From the NCBI GenBank assembly GCA_018399955.1, contig JAGYNO010000012.1, positions 1 to 33,123 of the forward strand: 33,123 bases of DNA, given 5' to 3'. This stretch comes from Halanaerobium sp. Lineage in GTDB: Bacteria; Bacillota; Halanaerobiia; Halanaerobiales; Halanaerobiaceae. The position numbers and the translations under genes are program-made. This document shows, one piece after another, positions 1-6,067 of the stretch; position 1 is the first letter of the stretch, and each line of letters begins with the position of its first letter. The notes under the pieces were generated by a model that worked only from the letters and a program-made list of their open reading frames with translations, was not told the DNA's origin and did not search any database.

Positions 1-82
1 AAAGAAAAAACATCATACCTAAAGCAATCAATGGCATAATAAACATAGGAAAAAACCACATCCCACTATAAAAAAATGGCAT
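1..82 (-). CDS. Small hydrophobic membrane protein, N-terminal fragment
   Basis: A partial reading frame runs off the left edge. Its ATG (80-82) follows an AAGGAGG ribosome-binding site at 91-97, which overlaps the stop codon of the preceding gene, so the two are probably translationally coupled. The 27 visible residues begin MPFFYSGMWFFPMFIM and are almost all hydrophobic or aromatic with many Met. This suggests a membrane segment at the very N-terminus, as in small one-helix membrane proteins. It is the third gene of the minus-strand ArsR unit. No family can be named from this fragment. Confidence 0.6.
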   Translation of the reverse strand, partial: MPFFYSGMWFFPMFIMPLIALGMMFFL

Positions 83-95
83 AGTATCTACCTCC

Positions 96-467
96 TTAGA
101 GTAATTCCAATTTCAATACCTTAATTTTTTTATCTCTAATTAATCTACTTAAAAAATATAGTACTGTTTCTTCACTTACTTTTAGTTCTTTTGAGATTTT
201 TTCTGCATTGAATTGATTGGGATTAAGACTGTTCAGAATTTCTTTTTCTACTTGTTCAGCCCATTCTTCAAATAACATCTGAACCTCGCTATTAGCATGA
301 GCTGCTAGTTTTGCAGTTGTTTTAATGGAACTTGTCATCTGCTCACACATCTCTTGAGGATTAAACGATTTCTTCTGCATGTTTCCCATCATTTTTTTTG
401 CCATTTCAGGCATCATACTTTTTGGGTTACCCATTTCATTTTCTTCGCCACAACAACCTGTAGACAT
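96..467 (-). CDS. Met/Cys-rich small protein with winged-helix-like C-terminus, unknown function
   Basis: This gene encodes 123 residues from the ATG at 465-467, which has a GGAGG site 8 nt upstream. A longer TTG start at 482 would place that GGAGG inside the gene and is less likely. The N-terminus begins MSTGCCGEENEMG and continues with a Met-rich stretch (MMPEMAKKMMGNM), suggestive of soft-metal handling. The middle is amphipathic and probably helical. The last 40 residues (about FNAEKISKELKVSEETVLYF onward) look like a helix-turn-helix or winged-helix segment. It lies directly downstream of the ArsR regulator and shares its transcript. I do not recognise the family; a role in metal or stress response is inferred from context and composition only. 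Confidence 0.7.
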   Translation of the reverse strand: MSTGCCGEENEMGNPKSMMPEMAKKMMGNMQKKSFNPQEMCEQMTSSIKTTAKLAAHANSEVQMLFEEWAEQVEKEILNSLNPNQFNAEKISKELKVSEETVLYFLSRLIRDKKIKVLKLELL

Positions 468-491
468 ATTGTATACCTCCAATTAATTAAT

Positions 492-827
492 TTATTTCCA
501 GGGTGGACATGGAAAGCTTGAATTATTTTCTAAAACCTGGTCAGGACCATAATTGATAAAACCTTTGATAAGTTTAATTAAATTTGGGTCACAAATTTTA
601 TTAAAAACAAATGTTGATTTACGCTCTTTAATTATCAATCCTGCTTCTTCTAAAGCTTTTAAATGAAAAGATACTAATGGCTGCGATAAATCAGTCATTT
701 TAGTAATCTCTGTTACTGAAAGTGCCCCTTTCTCCAAAGCAAACAATATTTTTAATCTGTTTTCTTCACTTAACAATTGGAATAAGTTTGCTAATTTTTT
801 AATATTTGTTTTTTCAATGGATATCAC
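492..827 (-). CDS. ArsR/SmtB-family transcriptional repressor
   Basis: This 111-residue protein has the compact winged helix of the ArsR family. A dimerisation helix (LANLFQLLSEENRLKILFAL) is followed by SVTEITKMTDLSQPLVSFHL, the recognition helix-turn-helix, then the wing (LIIKERKSTFVFNKI). Members usually repress their own operon and release DNA on binding a metal or another signal. Two cysteines are visible, one near residue 80 and one in the C-terminal CPPWK. They are too far apart to assign a known metal site. The first in-frame conventional start is GTG at 825-827, but it sits within the AGAGGTG ribosome-binding sequence. Ideal spacing would instead select an ATT codon three codons later. 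It heads the minus-strand unit and has a consensus promoter. Confidence 0.9.
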   Translation of the reverse strand: MISIEKTNIKKLANLFQLLSEENRLKILFALEKGALSVTEITKMTDLSQPLVSFHLKALEEAGLIIKERKSTFVFNKICDPNLIKLIKGFINYGPDQVLENNSSFPCPPWK

Positions 828-865
828 CTCTATATAAATATTTGCTTATATAAATCATTATTTAT
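828..865 (-). promoter_or_regulatory. Possible ArsR operator in the 5' leader
   Basis: The stretch between the -10 box and the ArsR gene is pure A/T-rich with repeated TATATAAAT units (831-839 and 848-855) and an outer ATAAATA / TATTTAT pair. ArsR-family repressors often bind AT-rich imperfect inverted repeats at this place in their own promoter. The assignment rests on position and repeat content only. Confidence 0.3.
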
Positions 866-894
866 ATTATACTTTATAAGAGCATTTTTGTCAA
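866..894 (-). promoter_or_regulatory. Sigma-A promoter for the ArsR unit
   Basis: Read on the minus strand, a perfect TTGACA (889-894) and a perfect TATAAT (866-871) are separated by 17 bp. Transcription should start near 859 and read into the ArsR gene. Confidence 0.85.
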
Positions 895-901
895 TATATT
901 G

Positions 902-930
902 TTGACAAAGTTAAATTTTTAATATATACT
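902..930 (+). promoter_or_regulatory. Sigma-A promoter of the trp operon
   Basis: TTGACA at 902-907 and TATACT at 925-930 are separated by exactly 17 bp. The predicted start is about 937, which gives a trpE leader of roughly 480 nt. The -35 box lies only 7 bp from the -35 box of the divergent ArsR promoter. Together they form an inverted repeat, TTTGTCAA-N7-TTGACAAA. Confidence 0.85.
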
Positions 931-942
931 AAAAAAAATTAC

Positions 943-1003
943 AAGATGAGAAGAGCCCAGCTTAGTAAAGATTAGATTGAGATGAGATGAGAAGAGCAGA
1001 TAG
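943..1003 (+). promoter_or_regulatory. TRAP (MtrB)-type binding site: 11-12 NAG triplets in the trp leader
   Basis: The triplets are AAG 943, GAG 948, GAG 953, CAG 958, UAG 963, AAG 968, UAG 973, GAG 979, GAG 984, GAG 989, GAG 994 and UAG 1001. All spacers are 2 nt except one of 3 nt (before 979) and one of 4 nt (before 1001). TRAP, the tryptophan-activated RNA-binding attenuation protein of Bacillus, is an 11-subunit ring that wraps RNA carrying 11 G/UAG repeats with 2-3 nt spacers. The number, spacing and position directly upstream of trpE all match. The site begins only about 6 nt after the predicted transcription start, without the 5' stem-loop seen in B. subtilis. No mtrB gene is in the window. 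Confidence 0.75.
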
Positions 1004-1021
1004 TATTTTATTAAACCAGGC
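955..1021 (+). promoter_or_regulatory. Predicted trp antiterminator hairpin
   Basis: Bases 962-970 (UUAGUAAAG) can pair with 1006-1014 (UUUUAUUAA, two G-U pairs). After a short mismatch, GCC 955-957 can pair with GGC 1019-1021. The left arm lies within the NAG-triplet run. The right arm overlaps the left arm of the terminator at 1013-1044. Binding of a TRAP-like ring would therefore block this fold and favour termination. The pairing was found by eye, with no energy calculation. Confidence 0.5.
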
Positions 1022-1053
1022 GGGGACATATATATGCGTGGTTTTTATTATTT
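1013..1053 (+). terminator. First trp leader terminator (attenuator)
   Basis: AAACCA (1013-1018) pairs with UGGUUU (1039-1044). GC/GC pairs continue inside after one G-G mismatch. A U-rich tail follows (UUUUUAUUAUUUAUU from 1042). It is modest in strength, as expected of a conditional attenuator, and is mutually exclusive with the antiterminator. Confidence 0.55.
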
Positions 1054-1055
1054 AT

Positions 1056-1093
1056 TAGAGATCAGCAGGAGATGAGAGACAATTTTAGATTAG
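1056..1093 (+). promoter_or_regulatory. Second, looser NAG cluster in the trp leader
   Basis: After the first terminator come UAG 1056 or GAG 1058, CAG 1063, GAG 1069, GAG 1074, UAG 1086 and UAG 1091. Several are 2-3 nt apart, but there is a gap at 1077-1085. It could be a partial second TRAP contact or simply purine-rich sequence. Confidence 0.25.
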
Positions 1094-1347
1094 TGGATAT
1101 GCTTTATTTTATTATGATTATAAATTTTTAAAATTAAAGCAGAAGTACTGCTTGAATAAAGTGCAGTATCTATAAATCTGTTTTTGGGACAATTTATATA
1201 ATATCTATTTAAGATTAAAATCTAAAATTATATCTTTTAAAATCATCTTTACAGAATACCTGTATCTCTAGATAATGACTAATAATTTTTAAAATATTAT
1301 TTCATAAATATCTGTTCTAAATCAAATATCTATAATCAAGACTTACT
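1094..1347 (+). other. Remainder of trp leader; alternative small hairpins
   Basis: No gene is seen here. Two mutually exclusive hairpins can form: AAGCAG/CUGCUU (1137-1142 with 1148-1153), or GUACUGC/GCAGUAU (1145-1151 with 1163-1169). The copy of UGCAGUA near 1162 could also pair over a long range with UACUGCA at 1344-1350, at the edge of the second terminator. No T-box consensus, Trp-codon leader peptide or known riboswitch was found. Confidence 0.35.
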
Positions 1348-1387
1348 GCAGTCAGGCTTTTTAATTAAAGTTTTGGCTGTTTTTTTG
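1348..1387 (+). terminator. Second terminator, directly before trpE
   Basis: CAGUCA (1349-1354) pairs with UGGCUG (1374-1379). Two G-U pairs and CUUU/AAAG (1357-1360 with 1367-1370) close a 6-nt loop. Seven U (1380-1386) follow at once. The tail ends about 16 nt before the trpE ribosome-binding site, so it must be read through or prevented for the operon to be expressed. Confidence 0.65.
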
Positions 1388-1414
1388 TTTTCTGGGTATT
1401 TTAAGGAGGCTAAC

Positions 1415-2926
1415 ATGAAAAGTAGAGATGAATTTATAGAACTTACAGATAAATATAATATGATTCCAATTTATGATGAATTTATTGCAGATACTCAGAC
1501 ACCGATTTCTCTATATAAAAAACTGGCTTTAGATAATGATTATACTTATCTTCTTGAAAGCTCAGAAAATGATCGGTATTCATTTATTGGTTTGAAACCG
1601 GCGGCTGTTTTAAAAAATTATCCAGATTATTTGGAAATTAGCCGAGAAAATACTAATAAAAAGCTGCAGAATCAGGAATTAATACCATATCTGCAGAACT
1701 ATCTAAAAAAGATTAGAGTATATGAAAGTGAGGATCTTCCGCCCTTTTCAGGTGGTTTTGTCGGTTATTTTAATTACGAAATGATAGAAAAATGGGAAGA
1801 TATCTATCATCTTGAAGCCGAAAAAGAATTGAAAAAGGATAATACTCCTCTCAGTATATTAGTTATGACAAGGATAATTATAGCGTATGATCACCTGCAC
1901 AACACTGTAAAGATTATTAACAATATAAAAATTGACAGTAATTTGGATAGGGCAGCCAAAAAGAGAATCTTTGCAGAGGCAGCAGAGGAGATAGAAGAAG
2001 TTAAGCGGGCAATTGCGAATAATTCTTCACTAGATATAAGTGGTGAAAATGATTATCAGCCGCTAGAAAATAGAAAACTGAAGTCGAATACAACGAAAAG
2101 AGAATTTAAAAAGATGGTAGAAAAAGCAAAAGAGCATATTAAAGCAGGAGATATATTTCAGATCGTACTCTCACAAAAATTTTCTGTAGAAAATGATCTG
2201 CCGCCTTTTAAAATATATAGAGCTCTGCGTTCGGTTAATCCCTCACCATATTCTTTTTATTTGAATTTTCCCGAGATTAATATCATTGGTTCTTCACCAG
2301 AGGTTCTTGTGAGGGTGAGAGACAAACACGTAATTACTAGACCATTAGCTGGAACCAGACCCAGAGGGAAGAATTCTAACGAAGATGAAAAGTTAAGATT
2401 AGATCTTTTAAATGATGAAAAAGAGAAAGCTGAACATACAATGCTTTTAGACCTGGGGCGTAATGATTTGAGCAGAATTGCAGCAGCAGGAACTGTAGAA
2501 GTAACTGAGCTGATGGAGGTAGAATTCTACTCAAAGGTAATGCACATAGTCTCACAGGTAGAGGCTGATCTGAGAGAAGGTTTGGACAGTTTGGATGTAC
2601 TTAAAGCGGTTTTCCCGGCTGGTACGGTTTCGGGAGCACCAAAAATAAAAGCAATAGAGTTAATAGATGGGCTGGAAAAAGATCCCCGAGGTGTCTATGC
2701 TGGAACGGTTGCCTATCTCAGTTTTAATGGAAATCTTGACAGCTGTATTACAATCAGAACTTTTTCGCTTACAGAAGGACGCTTAAATCTACAGGTTGGA
2801 GCAGGTATTGTTGCAGATTCTGACCCGATCAAAGAATATCAGGAAACACTTAATAAAGGTCAGGCATTGTTTGATGCACTGCAGATCGTCAGGGAGGATG
2901 GTATCCGTGATTTTAGTAATAGATAA
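1415..2926 (+). CDS. trpE: Anthranilate synthase component I
   Basis: TrpE converts chorismate to anthranilate with ammonia supplied by TrpG; this is the first committed step of tryptophan synthesis. The 503-residue length is usual. The ATG at 1415 is chosen because AAGGAGG lies 5 nt upstream; an in-frame start at 1373 would fall inside the terminator hairpin. LLESSENDRYSFIG near the N-terminus carries the LLES motif of the tryptophan feedback site. The chorismate-binding core shows GDIFQIVLSQKF, PLAGTRPRG, LDLGRNDLSRIA and GAPKIKAIELIDGLE. It is the first gene of trpEGDCFBA and its 3' end overlaps trpG by 20 nt. Confidence 0.97.
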   Translation: MKSRDEFIELTDKYNMIPIYDEFIADTQTPISLYKKLALDNDYTYLLESSENDRYSFIGLKPAAVLKNYPDYLEISRENTNKKLQNQELIPYLQNYLKKIRVYESEDLPPFSGGFVGYFNYEMIEKWEDIYHLEAEKELKKDNTPLSILVMTRIIIAYDHLHNTVKIINNIKIDSNLDRAAKKRIFAEAAEEIEEVKRAIANNSSLDISGENDYQPLENRKLKSNTTKREFKKMVEKAKEHIKAGDIFQIVLSQKFSVENDLPPFKIYRALRSVNPSPYSFYLNFPEINIIGSSPEVLVRVRDKHVITRPLAGTRPRGKNSNEDEKLRLDLLNDEKEKAEHTMLLDLGRNDLSRIAAAGTVEVTELMEVEFYSKVMHIVSQVEADLREGLDSLDVLKAVFPAGTVSGAPKIKAIELIDGLEKDPRGVYAGTVAYLSFNGNLDSCITIRTFSLTEGRLNLQVGAGIVADSDPIKEYQETLNKGQALFDALQIVREDGIRDFSNR

Positions 2927-3476
2927 TTATGATTCATTTACCTATAATTTGGTTCATATGCTTGAAGAATTTGATGAAGTTAAAGTGATGCGAAATGATC
3001 GGATAACAGTAAATGATATTGCAATTCTGGCACCTGAAAAGATAATAATTTCTCCTGGCCCGGGAAGACCTGATGATGCTGGTGTTTCTAAAAATGTAGT
3101 TGATTATTTTAAAGATAAAATATCTATACTTGGTGTCTGTCTTGGCCACCAGTGTATTGGTGAGGTCTTTGGTTCAAAGGTGGTCGAAGCTGACAGAATT
3201 GTTCACGGTAAGGTTTCTGCAATTTTGAAGTCGAAAAAAGATGATGATAGATTGTTTAAAGGGATTGAAGACGCATTTGCAGCAACACGCTATCACTCAC
3301 TTATTGTTGATAAGCAGAGTTTAAGTAATGAGCTGGAGATACTTGCAGAGAGTGATGAAGGAGAAATAATGGCACTCAAACACCGCAGATATCCAGTTTA
3401 TGGTGTTCAGTTTCATCCTGAATCAATTTTAACTGAAGCAGGTCGTGAGATCATCAAAAATTTTTTAAAACTTTAA
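2907..3476 (+). CDS. trpG: Anthranilate synthase component II (glutamine amidotransferase)
   Basis: TrpG hydrolyses glutamine and passes ammonia to TrpE. The class I amidotransferase triad is visible: the Cys nucleophile in GVCLGHQCIG, and His and Glu in GVQFHPES. YHSLIVD is also typical. The GTG start at 2907 is preferred because the product then begins VILVIDNYDSFTYN, as in the family, with GGGAGG 9 nt upstream. An ATG at 2898 abuts that site. The result is 189 residues, the usual size for a stand-alone subunit. The overlap with trpE suggests coupled translation of the two partners. Confidence 0.96.
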   Translation: MILVIDNYDSFTYNLVHMLEEFDEVKVMRNDRITVNDIAILAPEKIIISPGPGRPDDAGVSKNVVDYFKDKISILGVCLGHQCIGEVFGSKVVEADRIVHGKVSAILKSKKDDDRLFKGIEDAFAATRYHSLIVDKQSLSNELEILAESDEGEIMALKHRRYPVYGVQFHPESILTEAGREIIKNFLKL

Positions 3477-3481
3477 ATTCA

Positions 3482-3516
3482 GATAAATAATTTAAAATTT
3501 GAGTTTATCACTTTTT
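3482..3516 (+). terminator. Weak intercistronic hairpin between trpG and trpD
   Basis: GATAAA (3482-3487) and TTTATC (3504-3509) can pair across a 16-nt AT-rich loop, followed by CTTTTTAG. If it acts at all, it would only reduce downstream transcription, since trpD has its own GGAGGAG site and the operon continues. Confidence 0.25.
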
Positions 3517-3544
3517 AGTTAAGAATACTAGAGGAGGAGAGAAT

Positions 3545-4564
3545 ATGTTTAACAAGCATTTAGATAAAGTTGTGAGCAGAGAAAATTTGAGTTTAGCTGA
3601 GATGGAAGAAGCAATGTCAATGGTTATGGAGGGTAAAACCACTGATAGTCAGCTGGCAGGCTTTTTAGTTGGTCTGCGGATGAAGGGAGAAACTATAGAT
3701 GAAATCACCGGAGCAGCTTCAGTAATGAGAAATAAGGCAGCAGCTGTCAGCACAAAAGCTGACAATTTGATTGACAGCTGTGGGACAGGTGGTGATGAAA
3801 AGGGGACATTTAATATTTCTACAACTACGGCAATTGTAATGGCTGCTGGAGGTTTGAATGTAGCAAAACATGGTAATCGTTCTGTTTCATCAAAAAGCGG
3901 CAGTGCAGATCTGCTGGAAGCCTTAGGTGTTAAAATCGATTTAGATCCAGAATTAGCAGGCAGATGCCTGGATGAAATTGGAATCTCATTTCTTTTTGCT
4001 CCTCATTTTCATCAAGCTATGAAATATGCTGTTGGTCCGCGCAGAGAATTGGGCTTACGGACAATTTTTAATATCTTAGGACCGCTCACCAATCCGGCAA
4101 AGGCAGATTATCAAATACTTGGGGTCTACAAGGAGGAGCTGGTTTTACCGCTGGCCCATGTCTTAAAAAATCTTGGTCTAAAATCAGCGATGGTAGTTCA
4201 TGGAGCAGGTGGAGTTGATGAGCTTTCACTGGCAGGAGAAAATAAGACTGCTTATCTAAAAGATGGAGAAGTTAGAGAATACAATTTTACTCCAGCAGAA
4301 GCGGGTCTAGAAACAGCTCCAATTGAAGCGATATTAGGTGGAACACCTGAAGAGAATAAAGAAATAACACTTGCTATTTTAAATGGAGAAAAGGGGCCAA
4401 GGAGAGATGTGATTCTACTTAATGCTGCAGCTGCCTTTATGGTAGAAAGTAAGGTCAATAATCTAAAAGATGGAGTAAAAATGGCTGCAGAAATAATAGA
4501 CTCGGGTAAAGCTTTAAAAAAATTAGACGAATTAATTGCCTGCAGCAGATCACTGGCGGTGTAA
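3545..4564 (+). CDS. trpD: Anthranilate phosphoribosyltransferase
   Basis: TrpD transfers phosphoribose from PRPP to anthranilate. The 339 residues contain DSCGTGGDEKGTFNISTTTA, which binds the PRPP pyrophosphate, and VAKHGNRSVSSKSGSADLLE, the anthranilate/PRPP site, plus the GPRRELGLRTIFNILGPLTN segment of the family. It is a separate protein, not fused to TrpG. A GGAGGAG site lies just before the ATG, and trpC follows after 2 nt. Confidence 0.97.
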   Translation: MFNKHLDKVVSRENLSLAEMEEAMSMVMEGKTTDSQLAGFLVGLRMKGETIDEITGAASVMRNKAAAVSTKADNLIDSCGTGGDEKGTFNISTTTAIVMAAGGLNVAKHGNRSVSSKSGSADLLEALGVKIDLDPELAGRCLDEIGISFLFAPHFHQAMKYAVGPRRELGLRTIFNILGPLTNPAKADYQILGVYKEELVLPLAHVLKNLGLKSAMVVHGAGGVDELSLAGENKTAYLKDGEVREYNFTPAEAGLETAPIEAILGGTPEENKEITLAILNGEKGPRRDVILLNAAAAFMVESKVNNLKDGVKMAAEIIDSGKALKKLDELIACSRSLAV

Positions 4565-4566
4565 TA

Positions 4567-5310
4567 ATGATTTTAGATAAAATAATCTTAGAAAAGAAAA
4601 AAGAAGTGGCTGAAATAAAAAAACAGGGTGCCTCTCTCCAGGAAAAACTTAAAGAAGATAAATTAAGTCTTCTCGCAGAAATAAAAAAAGCGTCTCCAAG
4701 TAAAGGCTTAATTCAGAAAAATTTCAATCCAGCAGTACAGCTTAAAGCCTATAAAGAGGCCGGTGCAGACTGTATATCAATTTTAACTGATCAAAAATTT
4801 TTCCAGGGAAGTAATCAGATTTTAAGAGAGGTGCGAAAACTTACCGAGCTGCCAATTTTGCGCAAAGAATTTATTATTGACCCACTCCAAATATATGAGA
4901 GCTTCTTTATAGGAGCTGATGTCATTCTGCTGATTGCAGCTGTACTAGAGCTTGAAGAGCTAAAACAATTGCTAGACCTTACAAAAAAACTCAATCTTGA
5001 AGCCATTGTAGAGGTTCATAACCAAACAGAACTTGAAGCTGTTATCAAAACAGATGCTGAAATAATTGGAATTAATAATAGAAATTTAAATGATTTTAGT
5101 GTTGATCTAAAAACAACAGAAAAGCTATTGAAAATTATTGAAAATAAAGCTTTGAGAGATCAATATTCTATCATTGCAGAAAGTGGAATAAAAACAAAAA
5201 AAGATATCGAGTACATAAAGGAATTAGGTGTTGATGGTGTTTTAATCGGTGAGACTTTGATGAAAGCCGAGAATCCTGAAGCTAAAATAAGAGAACTGGG
5301 CTTAGCTTGA
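4567..5310 (+). CDS. trpC: Indole-3-glycerol phosphate synthase
   Basis: TrpC closes the indole ring from CdRP, releasing CO2 and water. The 247 residues form the expected TIM barrel. The catalytic Lys region LLAEIKKASPSKGLI, the beta-strand motif LRKEFIIDPLQIYES, IGINNRNLNDFSVDL and the C-terminal phosphate-binding GVDGVLIGETLM are present. It is not fused to TrpF, unlike the enteric enzyme. It begins 2 nt after the trpD stop. Confidence 0.97.
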   Translation: MILDKIILEKKKEVAEIKKQGASLQEKLKEDKLSLLAEIKKASPSKGLIQKNFNPAVQLKAYKEAGADCISILTDQKFFQGSNQILREVRKLTELPILRKEFIIDPLQIYESFFIGADVILLIAAVLELEELKQLLDLTKKLNLEAIVEVHNQTELEAVIKTDAEIIGINNRNLNDFSVDLKTTEKLLKIIENKALRDQYSIIAESGIKTKKDIEYIKELGVDGVLIGETLMKAENPEAKIRELGLA

Positions 5311-5336
5311 TCAGCTTAGAGATGGGAGGGTTTAAT

Positions 5337-5969
5337 TTGAGTTACAGAAGGACAATGATTAAAGTCTGTGGTATGACCCGCAGAGAAGATATAGAATTTG
5401 CAGTTGAGCTTGGGGTAGATGCACTTGGCTTTATCTTGGCTGAAAGTCCAAGAAAGGTTGAACTAGAAACTGTAAAAATGCTGGTTAGTGATCTGCCGCC
5501 TTTTATTGATAGAATAGCAGTTTTGGTGAACCCTGAATCGGAAAAAATAGACAGAATTATAGAAAGCGGGCTTTTTAATTATATTCAGCTGCACGGCAGT
5601 GAAGATCCTGAGATGATTAAGAAGCTGCCTTTAAAAACAATTAAAGCTATTTCTGTAGCAGGTAAAGAAGATTTAAAGAAAATTGATATATATAAAGAGG
5701 CTGCTGATTATCTTCTTTTTGATACTAAAATAGGGAGACAGACAGGTGGAACAGGTGAAAGTTTCGATTGGTCTCTTTTAAGAGAAAGCAGATACAAAAA
5801 AAAATATATATTGGCAGGTGGTTTGGGAGCAGATAATATAGAACTTGCTCTAAAATGCTTAAATCCTGCTGCAGTAGATATCAACAGCCAGGTAGAAAGT
5901 TCACCTGGGAAAAAAGATCAGCAGCTGCTTAAAGAAACTCTTGAAATTATTAAAGAATTTACAAAATAA
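5337..5969 (+). CDS. trpF: Phosphoribosylanthranilate isomerase
   Basis: TrpF performs the Amadori rearrangement of PRA to CdRP. MIKVCGMTRRED carries the catalytic Cys; VDALGFILAESPRKVE, LFDT, LAGGLGADNIELAL and VDINSQVESSPGKKD follow the family pattern, with the catalytic Asp in LFDT. TTG at 5337 is chosen as start because GGGAGGG ends 6 nt before it, giving 210 residues. A TTG overlapping the trpC stop (5307) has no suitable site, and the inner ATG at 5355 has too short a spacing. Confidence 0.94.
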   Translation: MSYRRTMIKVCGMTRREDIEFAVELGVDALGFILAESPRKVELETVKMLVSDLPPFIDRIAVLVNPESEKIDRIIESGLFNYIQLHGSEDPEMIKKLPLKTIKAISVAGKEDLKKIDIYKEAADYLLFDTKIGRQTGGTGESFDWSLLRESRYKKKYILAGGLGADNIELALKCLNPAAVDINSQVESSPGKKDQQLLKETLEIIKEFTK

Positions 5970-5998
5970 AGAAGAAGCAGGCCTGATATAAGAACTAT

Positions 5999-6026
5999 TT
6001 TTTTAAATTTAATTAAATTTAAAAAA
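5999..6026. repeat. 28-bp perfect AT-only palindrome
   Basis: The sequence between trpF and trpB reads as T6-A3-T3-AA followed by its exact reverse complement. As RNA it could fold into a hairpin of A-U pairs; as DNA it could be a protein site. It lies 41 nt before the trpB ATG. Confidence 0.6.
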
Positions 6027-6067
6027 CAATAATAAACTATATTATTTATTTGGAAGGAGTCAGAAAA

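Noticed and set aside
1094-1400. T-box riboswitch in front of trpE
   Set aside because: UGGGAC (near 1185) and UGGC (1374) recall the T-box bulge, but the conserved GGUGGNACCGCG element and the stem I motifs are absent, and UGGC lies in the terminator's right arm.
5303-5347. Second TRAP site around the trpF ribosome-binding site
   Set aside because: A few NAG triplets occur, but the spacing is irregular and there are fewer than seven usable ones.
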